A stretch of 21,632 nucleotides of DNA from SIG607 sp045601805 (GCA_045601805.1 JAZSAJ010000018.1:1-21632), one strand, 5' to 3'; positions 6,566 through 14,477 are shown, counted from the first letter of the stretch. A program made the numbers and translations. Notes: generated by a model from the letters alone, not told the origin.

Positions 6566-7240
6566 TTATTCACACAAGTAAAATCTAATGCTTTCTATTT
6601 CATTAATTTGTTGCAGTTTTTCTTGTGGAACTATAGAGGAAGCACTAAAATAAAATCCTAAACTATTTTGCATATTGCTTTTAGGTTGAACAGACTCAAT
6701 ATTTGCATCTTCGCCTAAAACCTCTTTAATTTTGTTAATTGTTTCCTGAGCGTTATAAGTTAAATCAATTTCAAGGTATAAACGAGTTGCTTTTTTCTTT
6801 CTTCTTTCAAGGCGCGATAAAAATGCGGCGGTAAATACACAGAAAAATGTTGCAATTATTGCACCGCTGTAAAAACCAAACCCAAGAGCAATACCAATTG
6901 CGGCTGTTGCCCACAAACCTGCGGCGGTGGTTAAGCCAATTATTATATTACTGTTTTTAATTATAATCATTCCTGCGCCCAAAAAACCAATGCCCGATAC
7001 AACCTGTGCGGCAAGTCGCGTAATATCGGTGTTTATTCCAAGTGTTGCTTGAATATAAAAACCTGTAAGAGCAGTTACTGCAGAACCAATACAAACCAAA
7101 ATATGCGTTCTAAGGCCTGCGGGGCTACCGTGCTTTCCGCGTTCGTGACCAATGATTCCGCCTGCAAAAACTGCCAACAGAAGTCGAAGTGTTATTGTTA
7201 TATAATTAAAATCGCGTAACAAAATAATAAATTTATCCAT
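6566..7240 (-). CDS. MgtC/SapB family membrane protein
   Basis: A 224-residue membrane protein. Its N-terminal two thirds contain about four to five hydrophobic helices with the family signature GGIIGHERGKHGSPAGLRTH at residues 27-46, and a cytoplasmic tail of about 80 residues (from RLERRKKK onward) resembles an ACT-like domain. MgtC proteins in pathogens modulate ATP synthase and magnesium or phosphate homeostasis; in commensal Firmicutes the role is not settled. The start is supported by GGAG at 7249-7252, eight bases upstream. It is the only minus-strand gene in the window and has its own consensus promoter, divergent from rpsU; no riboswitch-sized leader is present, so regulation like Salmonella mgtC leaders is unlikely. 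Confidence 0.88.
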   Translation of the reverse strand: MDKFIILLRDFNYITITLRLLLAVFAGGIIGHERGKHGSPAGLRTHILVCIGSAVTALTGFYIQATLGINTDITRLAAQVVSGIGFLGAGMIIIKNSNIIIGLTTAAGLWATAAIGIALGFGFYSGAIIATFFCVFTAAFLSRLERRKKKATRLYLEIDLTYNAQETINKIKEVLGEDANIESVQPKSNMQNSLGFYFSASSIVPQEKLQQINEIESIRFYLCE

Positions 7241-7270
7241 ATTATTGTCTCCAAAAATGATATTCCATAT

Positions 7271-7299
7271 ATTATAACTATATGTTTGGAATTTGTCAA
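7271..7299 (-). promoter_or_regulatory. sigma-A promoter of the mgtC-like gene
   Basis: On the minus strand, TTGACA (7294-7299) and TATAAT (7271-7276) are both perfect consensus hexamers 17 bases apart. Transcription should start near 7264, leaving a leader of about 24 bases. Confidence 0.9.
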
Positions 7300-7321
7300 T
7301 AAATACATTGTAAAAAATCTC

Positions 7322-7350
7322 TTGACAATGAAAGTGGGCTATTGTATAAT
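7322..7350 (+). promoter_or_regulatory. sigma-A promoter of rpsU
   Basis: Perfect TTGACA (7322-7327) and TATAAT (7345-7350) with a 17-base spacer. It faces away from the mgtC-like promoter; the two -35 boxes are only 22 bases apart, so both polymerases would compete for the same face of DNA. Confidence 0.9.
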
Positions 7351-7397
7351 ACTTAGGTAATTATACCCTGTACGGTTAAGATAGGGAGGGAATTTTA

Positions 7398-7574
7398 ATG
7401 AGTCAAGTTCGTATTAAAGAAAATGAATCTCTTGATAACGCTTTAAGACGTTTTAAAAGACAAACTGCAAAAGACGGTGTAATTCAAGAAGTTCGTAAAA
7501 GAGAACACTACGAAAAACCATCTGTTAAGCGCAAGAAAAAGTCGGAAGCCGCTCGTAAGCGTAAGTTCCGCTAA
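7398..7574 (+). CDS. rpsU: 30S ribosomal protein bS21
   Basis: A 58-residue, very basic protein matching bS21: it begins MSQVRIKENESLDNALRRFK, has a central QEVRKREHYEKPSVKRKKK segment and ends in an Arg/Lys-rich tail (ARKRKFR). bS21 sits on the platform of the small subunit near the 16S rRNA 3' end and influences initiation. The start is fixed by GGGAGGG at 7384-7390 and by the family's start. It has its own consensus promoter and is followed by a hairpin, so it can be expressed alone or read through into the downstream genes. Confidence 0.97.
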   Translation: MSQVRIKENESLDNALRRFKRQTAKDGVIQEVRKREHYEKPSVKRKKKSEAARKRKFR

Positions 7575-7589
7575 TTAAGCATTGAAAAA

Positions 7590-7620
7590 GCGGTTGTTTT
7601 ACAATCGCGTTTCTTTTTTT
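7590..7620 (+). terminator. terminator after rpsU
   Basis: GCGGTTGT (7590-7597) pairs with ACAATCGC (7601-7608), one G-U pair, loop TTT, followed by a T-rich tract ending at 7620. The next gene's ribosome binding site begins two bases later, so termination is probably partial. Confidence 0.65.
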
Positions 7621-7633
7621 TGAGGTAAAAATT

Positions 7634-8119
7634 ATGTTTAAACCAAATTTATATAAATTAGGGATTACGGATATTAAACCAGGTGAACTAAAAATGCTTG
7701 GTGTAAACACCTTGTTTTTAGATGTAGATAATACCTTATCAACACATCACGGTTTTGAACTTGCAAGCGGTTTGCTTGAATGGATTGATGAGATGAAAAA
7801 AGAGGGTATAAACCTTATTCTTGTTTCAAATTCTAAAAGAAGCAGGGTAGAACCGTTTGCAAATAGTATTAATTTACCTTTTGTTTCTTTATCGTTAAAA
7901 CCGCTTGCTAAAGGTTTTAACGAAGCAAAAAAACGACTTGGCGAAAAAAAGAAAAACATTTGCGTTGTTGGTGACCAACTTTTTACCGATGTATTAGGCG
8001 CAAAACTTTACGGTGTTAAGGTAATTTTATTAAAACCAATTTTGCTTGAAGATAAATTGGGTTTTAAAGTTAAAAGATATTTAGAAAAAATCATTTTTAA
8101 AATTGAAAAAATTGGGTGA
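7634..8119 (+). CDS. yqeG: YqeG-family HAD (IIIA) phosphatase
   Basis: A 161-residue HAD-superfamily protein without a cap domain. Motif I is LDVDNT (D30 nucleophile, D32), motif II is VSNS, and motif III/IV appears as GDQLFTDVLGAKLYG. This matches YqeG, which in many Firmicutes lies near yqeH and aroE; its substrate is not firmly established. GAGGT at 7622-7626 precedes the ATG. Its stop codon lies within the ribosome binding site of the next gene, so the two are coupled. Confidence 0.88.
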   Translation: MFKPNLYKLGITDIKPGELKMLGVNTLFLDVDNTLSTHHGFELASGLLEWIDEMKKEGINLILVSNSKRSRVEPFANSINLPFVSLSLKPLAKGFNEAKKRLGEKKKNICVVGDQLFTDVLGAKLYGVKVILLKPILLEDKLGFKVKRYLEKIIFKIEKIG

Positions 8120-8123
8120 TTTT

Positions 8124-8981
8124 ATGTTGGCAAAATTCGGCCCGGCGGGTAACAGTGAAAGTTTTTCTGCTATGGGCTATAAACACAGTGAATCTATTCC
8201 TGAATATTTAGGTAAGTTTTCGCTTGACCACTTTGAGTATCAGTGTGGCAGAGGTGTTAATATTTCGCAAGAAAAAGCACTTAAATTAGGCAGAGTTTTT
8301 AAAGAGGCGAATTTAACTATTTCTTTGCACGCGCCTTATTATATATCTATGTCTTCGGTTGAAGAAGAAAAACGGCTTAATTCGGTAAACTATATTTTGC
8401 AAAGCGCAAGGGCAGTTAATGCTTTGGGCGGAAACCGAATAGTAGTTCATACCGGTTCGTGCTCAAAAATTAGCCGTGAAGAAGCGCTTTCTTTGGCGAA
8501 AGATACGATGGTTATTGCGTTAGATGCACTTAAAAACGAACATTTAGAGCATATTCATATTTGCCCCGAAACAATGGGCAAAATAAATCAACTTGGCACA
8601 ATAGACGAAGTTATTGTTTTGTGTGAACTCCACGAATCTCTTATACCTTGTATTGATTTTGGCCACCTTAACGCAAGAACTATGGGTGAGGTAAATTCAC
8701 GGGAAGCGTTTTGTGAAATTCTTGATAAAATTAACAATAAATTAGGAAGTTACCGTGCTAAAAATTTCCATTCGCATTTTTCAAAAATTGAATATACAAC
8801 CGGCGGCGAAAAAAGGCATTTAACTTTTGATGATGAGCAGTACGGACCTAATTTTGAACCTCTTATGGATTTAATTTATGAGCGCTCTTTATCACCTGTA
8901 TTTGTTTGCGAATCTGCAGGAACTCAAGCAGAGGATGCAAAAGCAATGAAAGACTATTATACGGGTTTATTTAAAGGATAA
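8124..8981 (+). CDS. endonuclease IV-like TIM-barrel metalloprotein
   Basis: A 285-residue TIM barrel of the AP endonuclease 2 (Nfo-like) superfamily. Candidate metal ligands occur in order: SLHAPYY, VVHTGS, CPETMGK, CIDFGHLNAR, FHSHFSKIEY and FVCESAG, which is the pattern of a tri-zinc endonuclease IV centre. True endonuclease IV nicks DNA at abasic sites; proteins of this Firmicutes branch are usually annotated as deoxyribonuclease IV or simply TIM-barrel protein, so the DNA-repair role is likely but not certain. I chose ATG 8124 over the TTG at 8103, because GGGTGA at 8114-8119 lies just before it and the protein then begins LAKFGPAGN as expected. Confidence 0.82.
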   Translation: MLAKFGPAGNSESFSAMGYKHSESIPEYLGKFSLDHFEYQCGRGVNISQEKALKLGRVFKEANLTISLHAPYYISMSSVEEEKRLNSVNYILQSARAVNALGGNRIVVHTGSCSKISREEALSLAKDTMVIALDALKNEHLEHIHICPETMGKINQLGTIDEVIVLCELHESLIPCIDFGHLNARTMGEVNSREAFCEILDKINNKLGSYRAKNFHSHFSKIEYTTGGEKRHLTFDDEQYGPNFEPLMDLIYERSLSPVFVCESAGTQAEDAKAMKDYYTGLFKG

Positions 8982-8985
8982 TTTT

Positions 8986-10032
8986 ATGAATTTAAGTTTT
9001 TTGGAAAAAGACACAGCAATATTGGTGTGCGACTTCGCTAATCGTAGATATTTAACTGGTTTTCCGTCTTCATATGGTTTTGTTTTAAAACTATATAATA
9101 AAACAATTTTATTTGTTGACGGAAGATATTTTACAGCGGCAAAAAACACCGTAAAAAATGAAATTGAAACGGTTTGCATTAACAATTTGTTTTTACAAAT
9201 AAATGATATTTTAAAGCAAAATAATATAAAAAAACTATTTGTTGAAAACACAGTTTCGGTTTCGCGTTTTAATGAGTTTAAAGAAAAGTTTTGTTGTGAA
9301 GTTTTGGCTTCCGACGAACTAGTTTTGGCTATTTTAAATGCAAGAAGTATTAAATCGCAAACTGAAATTGATTACATTAAAAAAGCACAAGAAATTGCAG
9401 AAAAAGCGTATGCCGAAATCCTTAATTTTATTAAGGTAGGCGTTACCGAAAAACAAATTGCAAACCGCCTTGATTTTTATATGCGTGAATTTGGCAGTGA
9501 GGGAATTGCTTTTGATACAATTTGTGTTTCGGGAAAAAACTCTGCATTGCCACACGGTGTTCCAATTGAAAAAACAATAAATAATGGCGATTTTATAACA
9601 CTTGATTTTGGTGCGGTTTATAACGGATACAGTAGTGATATGACAAGGACAGTTGCGGTTGGCTTTGCAACCGACGAAATGCAAAATGTTTATAACACTG
9701 TTTTATCTGCTCAGAAAAACGCTATTGAAACAACTAAATCAGGTATTCCTGCAAGTAATATTGATAATGCGGCGCGCAGCATTATTACAGAAAATGGATT
9801 TGCGGAATTTTTTAACCATTCAACTGGTCACGGCGTTGGAATAGAAGTTCACGAATGCCCAAACATTTCGCCTAAAAATAACGATTTACTGTTAGAAAAT
9901 CAAATAATTACAGTTGAACCGGGTATATATCTGCCCGAAAAGTTTGGCGTAAGAATAGAAGATATGGTTTTGGTTAAAAATAATTCGTACCAAAACTTGA
10001 CAAAAGTTGCAAAAACGCTTATAATTCTTTAA
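8986..10032 (+). CDS. M24B aminopeptidase P / Xaa-Pro peptidase
   Basis: A 348-residue metallopeptidase with the creatinase-like N-terminal domain (to about 125) and a pita-bread catalytic domain. All five metal ligands are present: D207 (LDFGA), D218 (SSDMTRT), H282 (TGHGVG), E311 (VEPGIY) and E325 (RIEDMV). It cleaves the bond before proline in peptides, in the cytoplasm, helping recycle proline-containing peptides. It starts four bases after the TIM-barrel gene with AAAGGA as ribosome binding site and lies directly before efp, an arrangement also seen in Bacillus (yqhT-efp). The dipeptidase and aminopeptidase forms cannot be told apart here. Confidence 0.93.
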   Translation: MNLSFLEKDTAILVCDFANRRYLTGFPSSYGFVLKLYNKTILFVDGRYFTAAKNTVKNEIETVCINNLFLQINDILKQNNIKKLFVENTVSVSRFNEFKEKFCCEVLASDELVLAILNARSIKSQTEIDYIKKAQEIAEKAYAEILNFIKVGVTEKQIANRLDFYMREFGSEGIAFDTICVSGKNSALPHGVPIEKTINNGDFITLDFGAVYNGYSSDMTRTVAVGFATDEMQNVYNTVLSAQKNAIETTKSGIPASNIDNAARSIITENGFAEFFNHSTGHGVGIEVHECPNISPKNNDLLLENQIITVEPGIYLPEKFGVRIEDMVLVKNNSYQNLTKVAKTLIIL

Positions 10033-10063
10033 TGAAATAATATGTTTATTTGGAGGAAAATTT

Positions 10064-10621
10064 ATGATTACAGCCGGTGATTTTAGAAAAGGCATTACAT
10101 TTGAAGAAGACGGTAACGTTTTACAGGTTGTTGATTTTCAGCACGTTAAACCCGGAAAGGGCGCTGCTTTTGTAAGAACAAAAACCAAAAATGTTATTAC
10201 AGGCGCTGTTATTGAAACAAGCTATAACCCAAGTGCAAAATTCCCAACCGCTTTCGTTGAAAGAAAAGATATGGAATATTCTTATAACGACGGCGACCTT
10301 TACTACTTTATGGACCAAGAGACTTACGAACTTGTGCCTATTAACGCTTCTGACGTTGGTGATGCGCTTAAATTTGTAAAAGAAAATATGGTTTGCAAAA
10401 TTCTTTCTTATAAAGGTAAAGTGTTTGGTATGGAACCGCCCACATTTGTTGAACTTGAAGTTACAACAACCGAACCCGGTTTTAAAGGCGATACCGCAAC
10501 AAACGCTACTAAACCCGCAACTCTTGAAACCGGCGCAGAAATTAGAGTTCCTTTGTTTATTAACGAAGGCGATAAAATTCGTATTGACACCCGTACCGGT
10601 GAATATATGGAACGCGCATAA
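10064..10621 (+). CDS. efp: translation elongation factor P
   Basis: Full-length EF-P (185 residues, three beta-barrel domains). It relieves ribosome stalling at consecutive prolines. The tip of domain I reads HVKPGKGAAFVRTK, so the modified residue should be K32. The PGKGAAF context is that of the Bacillus type, which carries 5-aminopentanol, rather than the beta-lysyl type; no modification gene is in the window. GGAGG at 10052-10056 gives an excellent start. The gene follows the aminopeptidase by 31 bases and precedes the zinc-ribbon gene by 19 bases. Confidence 0.98.
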   Translation: MITAGDFRKGITFEEDGNVLQVVDFQHVKPGKGAAFVRTKTKNVITGAVIETSYNPSAKFPTAFVERKDMEYSYNDGDLYYFMDQETYELVPINASDVGDALKFVKENMVCKILSYKGKVFGMEPPTFVELEVTTTEPGFKGDTATNATKPATLETGAEIRVPLFINEGDKIRIDTRTGEYMERA

Positions 10622-10640
10622 TTTTTTGGAGGTATTATAA

Positions 10641-11075
10641 ATGACTGTTTCTGAAAAAGCTGCTTATATTAAAGGTTTGGCAGAAGGTTTAGAACTTGAT
10701 GCTTCTACAAAAGAAGGCAAAGTCATAAACGCTATTATTGACCTTTTAAGCGATTTGGCTATTGACCTTGAAGATGTTCAAGATGGTGTTGCTATGCTTT
10801 GTGAACAAATTGATACTGTTGACGAAGACCTTTGCGACCTTGAAAATTATGTTTACGAAGAACTTGATGATTGTGACTGCGATTGTGATTGTGATTGTGA
10901 TTGTGATTGTTGCGATGACGACGATGACGAACTTTACGAAGTTGAATGTCCTAATTGCCACGACATTATTTACATTGACGATATGATGCTTGAAGATGAA
11001 GGCATTACTTGTCCCAACTGCGGTACAAATCTTGAGTTTGAATTAGAAGACGAAGCAGATACTGACGCAGAGTAA
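10641..11075 (+). CDS. acidic CD1247-type protein with C-terminal zinc ribbon
   Basis: A 144-residue, extremely acidic protein. The N-terminal part (to about 75) matches the CD1247 N-terminal domain found in Clostridia: MTVSEKAAYIKGLAEGLELD, then a helical heptad-like stretch (IIDLLSDLAIDLEDVQDGV). Residues 77-91 are an Asp-Cys repeat ending in CC, then a run of Asp. The C-terminal part carries two CPNC knuckles, a rubredoxin/TFIIB-like zinc ribbon. Function unknown; association with efp is common and suggests a link to translation or metal handling, which is inference. GGAGG at 10628-10632 supports the start. A strong terminator follows, so efp and this gene form the end of the transcript. 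Confidence 0.85.
   Translation: MTVSEKAAYIKGLAEGLELDASTKEGKVINAIIDLLSDLAIDLEDVQDGVAMLCEQIDTVDEDLCDLENYVYEELDDCDCDCDCDCDCDCCDDDDDELYEVECPNCHDIIYIDDMMLEDEGITCPNCGTNLEFELEDEADTDAE
10869..10910 (+). repeat. in-frame hexanucleotide repeat encoding (Asp-Cys)7
   Basis: Seven tandem hexamers, six GATTGT and one GACTGC (second position), encode Asp-Cys seven times; one further TGC follows. Hexamer slippage would change length without a frameshift. Confidence 0.9.
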
Positions 11076-11081
11076 TTTTTT

Positions 11082-11115
11082 ACCGCACTTTACAAAGTAG
11101 AGTGCGGTTTTCTTT
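11082..11115 (+). terminator. terminator between the zinc-ribbon gene and ispD
   Basis: ACCGCACTTTAC (11082-11093) pairs with GTAGAGTGCGGT (11097-11108), one G-U pair, loop AAA, then TTTCTTTT. The ribosome binding site of ispD begins two bases after the T-run, so ispD is expressed either by read-through or from a promoter I could not find. Confidence 0.85.
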
Positions 11116-11125
11116 TGGAGGATTT

Positions 11126-11860
11126 ATGGCGGTTGATATATCTTATAAATTAGAATATGATTTATGTTCTGAATACGAAAAAAATGCTTTGCCGGTTATA
11201 ATAGTGGCAGGCGGTAATTCAAGCAGAATGAATGGTACAGATAAAATTCGCGCTGAAATACTTGGTATGCCTGTTATTGCTCGTACATTAATTGCTTTTC
11301 AAAGAAGCAAATTTATTTCTAAAATTGTTGTTGTTGCAAAAGAAGATAATATTGATTTTGTTAAAAAAATGTGTGAACGATATTCTATTAGCAAACTTTT
11401 ATGCATTTGTAAAGGTGGAAATAATCGGGCTGAATCTGTTCTTAATGGTTTAAATTGTTTACCAAAAGACACACAAAATGTACTTATTCATGATGCCGCA
11501 CGACCGCTTGTAAGTGATGAAGTAATTGAACGTGTTGTTGTGGCAAACAATAAATATAAATGTGTTATTTGTTCAGTTCCGGTGACCGATACAATTAAAA
11601 AGGTAAACGATAATGTTATTAAAAAAACACTAAACCGTGCAGAACTTGTTTCTGTCCAAACACCGCAAAGAGTTGACTATTCGGCATATTTGCCAATAAT
11701 TTCTTCTGAGAATAATTTTGATATTTATACTGATGACGCTTCTTTTATGGAAAAAAACGGTTATGAAGTTCTTAATGTTTTAGGTGACCCAAAAAACATT
11801 AAAATTACTACAAAACTTGATTTAGCAATTGCAAAAACATTTTTGGAGGATGTTTTATGA
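11126..11860 (+). CDS. ispD: 2-C-methyl-D-erythritol 4-phosphate cytidylyltransferase
   Basis: A 244-residue IspD, third enzyme of the MEP isoprenoid pathway: it joins CTP and methylerythritol phosphate. Motifs: the nucleotide-binding loop VIIVAGGNSSRMNG followed by DK, then GGNNRAESVLNG, HDAARPL, VPVTDTIK, QTPQ and YTDDASF. An extra segment of about 30 residues precedes the usual IspD start (which is near the VIIVAGG strand), not matched by anything I recognise. ATG 11126 is chosen over GTG 11102 because GGAGG at 11117-11121 lies four bases upstream and 11102 falls inside the terminator hairpin. Its stop overlaps the ispF start (ATGA). Confidence 0.93.
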   Translation: MAVDISYKLEYDLCSEYEKNALPVIIVAGGNSSRMNGTDKIRAEILGMPVIARTLIAFQRSKFISKIVVVAKEDNIDFVKKMCERYSISKLLCICKGGNNRAESVLNGLNCLPKDTQNVLIHDAARPLVSDEVIERVVVANNKYKCVICSVPVTDTIKKVNDNVIKKTLNRAELVSVQTPQRVDYSAYLPIISSENNFDIYTDDASFMEKNGYEVLNVLGDPKNIKITTKLDLAIAKTFLEDVL

Positions 11861-12324
11861 GAATTGGTCACGGATATGATGTTCATAAATTTGCAAGTGG
11901 CAGAAAACTTGTTTTGGGCGGAGTTACAATTGATTACGAAATGGGGCTTTTAGGCCATTCTGATGCCGATGTTTTGCTTCATGCAATAAGCGATTCTTTG
12001 CTTGGTGCCGCCGCACTTGGTGATATTGGAAAACATTTTCCTGATAATGACGATAAATATTTGGGTGCGGATAGTTTAGAACTATTAAAATGTGTTTATA
12101 ATTTACTTAGTAATAAAGGGTATAAGGTTGTAAATGTTGATGCAACAGTTATTGCACAAGCACCGAAACTTGCACCTTATATAGAAATTATGGTAAATAA
12201 TATTGCTGCCGCACTTAATGTTTCTAAAGATTGTGTAAATATAAAAGCCACAACCGAAGAAGGACTTGGATTTACCGGTGAAAAACTTGGTATTGCAGCA
12301 CACGCTGTTTGTATTATTGAATGA
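11857..12324 (+). CDS. ispF: 2-C-methyl-D-erythritol 2,4-cyclodiphosphate synthase
   Basis: A 155-residue IspF, the usual size. It cyclises CDP-methylerythritol 2-phosphate in the MEP pathway and forms a trimer. Metal ligands D8 and H10 (GYDVHKF) and H42 sit with GHSDADVLLHAI and GDIGKHFPDND; the C-terminus has ATTEEGLGFTGEKLGIAAHAV. The ATG overlaps the ispD stop by four bases, and its ribosome binding site (TTGGAGGA at 11844-11851) lies in ispD. Both enzymes are therefore made together. It overlaps the next gene by four bases. Confidence 0.97.
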   Translation: MRIGHGYDVHKFASGRKLVLGGVTIDYEMGLLGHSDADVLLHAISDSLLGAAALGDIGKHFPDNDDKYLGADSLELLKCVYNLLSNKGYKVVNVDATVIAQAPKLAPYIEIMVNNIAAALNVSKDCVNIKATTEEGLGFTGEKLGIAAHAVCIIE

Positions 12325-13046
12325 TTATGAAAACAGAAAGACTTGACAAATATATTGCTTCTAATACAACTTATTCAAGAAGTGACTGCCGTAAATTAAT
12401 TTATACCGGCAGGGTAACCGTTAACGGAAGTAATGCAGTTAAAATAGATACAAAAATTAACCCAGAAACCGATGTTGTTTTGCTTGATTCTAATAGAATA
12501 GAATATAAAAAATATGTGTATTTTTTGCTAAATAAACCGAAAGGCGTGTTATCTGCTTGTAACGATAAAAACAAGAAAACAGTTATTGATTTGCTGAATG
12601 ATAAAGATAGAATCAAAGATGTTTTTCCTGTTGGTCGGCTTGATAAAGACACAACCGGGTTACTGATTTTAACAAATGACGGCGAAACTGCACACAAAAT
12701 AATTAGCCCTAAAAGTAAAATACCAAAAACTTATATAGCAACCCTTAACGGTAATATAAGTGTTGATAATGTTGAACAGTTTGCAAGAGGTGTTACACTT
12801 GCAGATGGCACCGTTTGCAAACCTGCGGTATTAGAAAAAATTGGTGAGAAAAAAGCAAAAATAACTATTACGGAAGGGAAGTATCACCAAATAAAAAGAA
12901 TGTTCGGTGTTATTGGGCTGGCGGTTGAAGAACTGCATCGCGAAAGCATTGGAACGCTAATAATTCCTAAAAGTTTGAAAACAGGCGAATACTGTGAAAT
13001 TTCGTATTTAGATGTCAAAAATAATGTTTTTGTTGATAAAAGTTAG
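12321..13046 (+). CDS. rsuA: RsuA/RluB-family pseudouridine synthase
   Basis: A 241-residue protein with an N-terminal S4 RNA-binding domain (residues about 1-60, RLDKYIASNTTYSRSDCRKLI) and a pseudouridine synthase domain. The catalytic motif is VGRLDKDTTGLLILTNDG, with the Asp of GRLDKD as nucleophile. The C-terminal EGKYHQIKRMFGVIG is characteristic of the RsuA/RluB/RluE/RluF branch, and the length fits RsuA, which makes pseudouridine 516 in 16S rRNA; RluB is the alternative. Two starts are possible: the ATG at 12321 overlapping the ispF stop (ATGA), or the one at 12327 (MKTERLDKYI). Neither has a clear ribosome binding site, so translation probably depends on coupling to ispF. Confidence 0.88.
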   Translation: MIMKTERLDKYIASNTTYSRSDCRKLIYTGRVTVNGSNAVKIDTKINPETDVVLLDSNRIEYKKYVYFLLNKPKGVLSACNDKNKKTVIDLLNDKDRIKDVFPVGRLDKDTTGLLILTNDGETAHKIISPKSKIPKTYIATLNGNISVDNVEQFARGVTLADGTVCKPAVLEKIGEKKAKITITEGKYHQIKRMFGVIGLAVEELHRESIGTLIIPKSLKTGEYCEISYLDVKNNVFVDKS

Positions 13047-13111
13047 GTAATATTACCAAATTGCGCTTTAATTATTTTCCAATTTTAACAATAGCATTTT
13101 TGTCCCGATTT

Positions 13112-13120
13112 TGTTATAAT
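13112..13120 (+). promoter_or_regulatory. extended -10 promoter of the sugar ATPase gene
   Basis: TGTTATAAT at 13112-13120 is a perfect extended -10 element (TGnTATAAT). The sequence 17 bases upstream is a poor -35 box, as often for extended -10 promoters. Expected start near 13127, leaving a leader of about 36 bases. Confidence 0.65.
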
Positions 13121-13162
13121 ACTAATGTTAAATTCCTTGCACTATATTTAGGAGGTAAAAAT

Positions 13163-14305
13163 ATGGCAAGTTTATCTTTAAGAAATGTTTACAAAAAGTA
13201 TCCTGGCGGTGTTGTAGCTGTTTCAGATTTTAACTTGGAAATTAAAGACAAAGAATTTATTATTCTTGTTGGCCCTTCCGGTTGTGGTAAATCTACAACC
13301 CTTAGAATGGTTGCCGGACTTGAAGAAATTTCCGATGGTCAAATTTATATTGGTGACCGCGTTGTTAATGACGTAGCACCTAAGGATAGAGATATTGCAA
13401 TGGTGTTCCAAAACTATGCTCTTTATCCGCATATGACAGTTTTTGATAATATGGCTTTTGGCCTTAAATTGCGTAAAACCTCTAAAGACGAAATTAAACG
13501 CCGTGTTGAAGAAGCTGCAAGAATTCTTGACATTGAACACCTTCTTGAACGCAAACCTAAGGCACTTTCCGGTGGTCAAAGACAGCGTGTTGCTTTGGGC
13601 CGTGCAATTGTTCGTGAACCTAAAGTATTCCTTCTTGACGAACCTCTTTCCAACCTTGACGCTAAATTGCGTGCACAAATGCGTACCGAAATTTCTAAAC
13701 TTCATCAGCGTCTTGGCACAACCTTTATTTATGTAACTCACGACCAGACCGAAGCTATGACAATGGGTACTCGCATTGTTGTTATGAAGGGTGGTTTCAT
13801 TCAACAGGTTGATACTCCTCAGAACCTTTATTTATATCCTTGCAACCTTTTCGTTGCCGGCTTTATTGGTTCTCCTCAAATGAACTTTATTGAGTGCAAA
13901 CTTCTTAAAGAAAACGACAACTACTATGTTGAATACGGTTCAGAAGATACTAAAACAAGAGCAGGCGTTAAATTTAAAATTAAACTTCCTGAATCTAAGA
14001 ATAAAGACAACTGTCTTGAAGCTTATGTTGGTAAAGAAGTAATTATGGGTATTCGTCCTGAAAATGTTCATAACGAAGAAGATTTAATTGCGGCTTATCC
14101 CGATGGCATTGTTGAGGCAAATGTTGAAGTTACCGAACTTATGGGTGCTGAAACATATCTTTACATGGATTCCGAAGGCCAAGCAATTAACGCTCGTGTT
14201 GCTCCGACTAACACAGCTCGTCCCGGCGACCATATCACAATTGCGTTTGAACCTGAAAAGATTCATTTGTTTGATAAAGACACCGAAGTTACAATTACAA
14301 ACTAA
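13163..14305 (+). CDS. ugpC: sugar ABC transporter ATPase, UgpC/MsmX type
   Basis: A 380-residue ATPase of the CUT1 sugar-importer class. It has Walker A GPSGCGKST at 37-45, Q-loop FQNYALYPHM, signature LSGGQRQRVALGR (from L135), Walker B FLLDEPLSNLD (D159, E160) and H-loop YVTHDQTEAM. A C-terminal beta-domain from about 240 (TOBE-like) typifies MsmX/UgpC, which energise many permeases. No permease or binding protein is nearby, which fits a shared orphan ATPase of the Bacillus MsmX type. ATG 13163 follows AGGAGGT (13150-13156); the longer frame from 13061 includes the promoter and is rejected. It could feed alpha-galactosides to the GH36 enzyme; inference only. Confidence 0.95.
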   Translation: MASLSLRNVYKKYPGGVVAVSDFNLEIKDKEFIILVGPSGCGKSTTLRMVAGLEEISDGQIYIGDRVVNDVAPKDRDIAMVFQNYALYPHMTVFDNMAFGLKLRKTSKDEIKRRVEEAARILDIEHLLERKPKALSGGQRQRVALGRAIVREPKVFLLDEPLSNLDAKLRAQMRTEISKLHQRLGTTFIYVTHDQTEAMTMGTRIVVMKGGFIQQVDTPQNLYLYPCNLFVAGFIGSPQMNFIECKLLKENDNYYVEYGSEDTKTRAGVKFKIKLPESKNKDNCLEAYVGKEVIMGIRPENVHNEEDLIAAYPDGIVEANVEVTELMGAETYLYMDSEGQAINARVAPTNTARPGDHITIAFEPEKIHLFDKDTEVTITN

Positions 14306-14312
14306 TATAATT

Positions 14313-14343
14313 AAAGCACAGGGAAACCTGTGCTTTTTGTTTT
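14313..14343 (+). terminator. terminator after the sugar ATPase gene
   Basis: AAAGCACAGG (14313-14322) pairs with CCTGTGCTTT (14327-14336) around a GAAA tetraloop, followed by TTGTTTTT. Clear Rho-independent terminator. Confidence 0.9.
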
Positions 14344-14405
14344 TATAATAATTGTTAGCAAATTATTAATTTGTAATAATTTTGTAACTTTTTTTATTTA
14401 GGCAC

Positions 14406-14434
14406 TTGAATTGTGTCGTAATTTTGTGTATAAT
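14406..14434 (+). promoter_or_regulatory. sigma-A promoter of the regulator-ftsEX operon
   Basis: TTGAAT (14406-14411) and TATAAT (14429-14434) with a 17-base spacer; start near 14441. The next promoter-like site on this strand is only after 19500, so this probably drives the regulator, ftsE, ftsX and the M23 gene. Confidence 0.75.
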
Positions 14435-14477
14435 GCTATTGTATGTATATATTTAATTATAAAGAGGAGTGTTTGTT

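Noticed and set aside
10869..10910. Phase-variable repeat switching the CD1247-type gene on and off
   Set aside because: Unit is six bases, so slippage keeps the frame; length change only.
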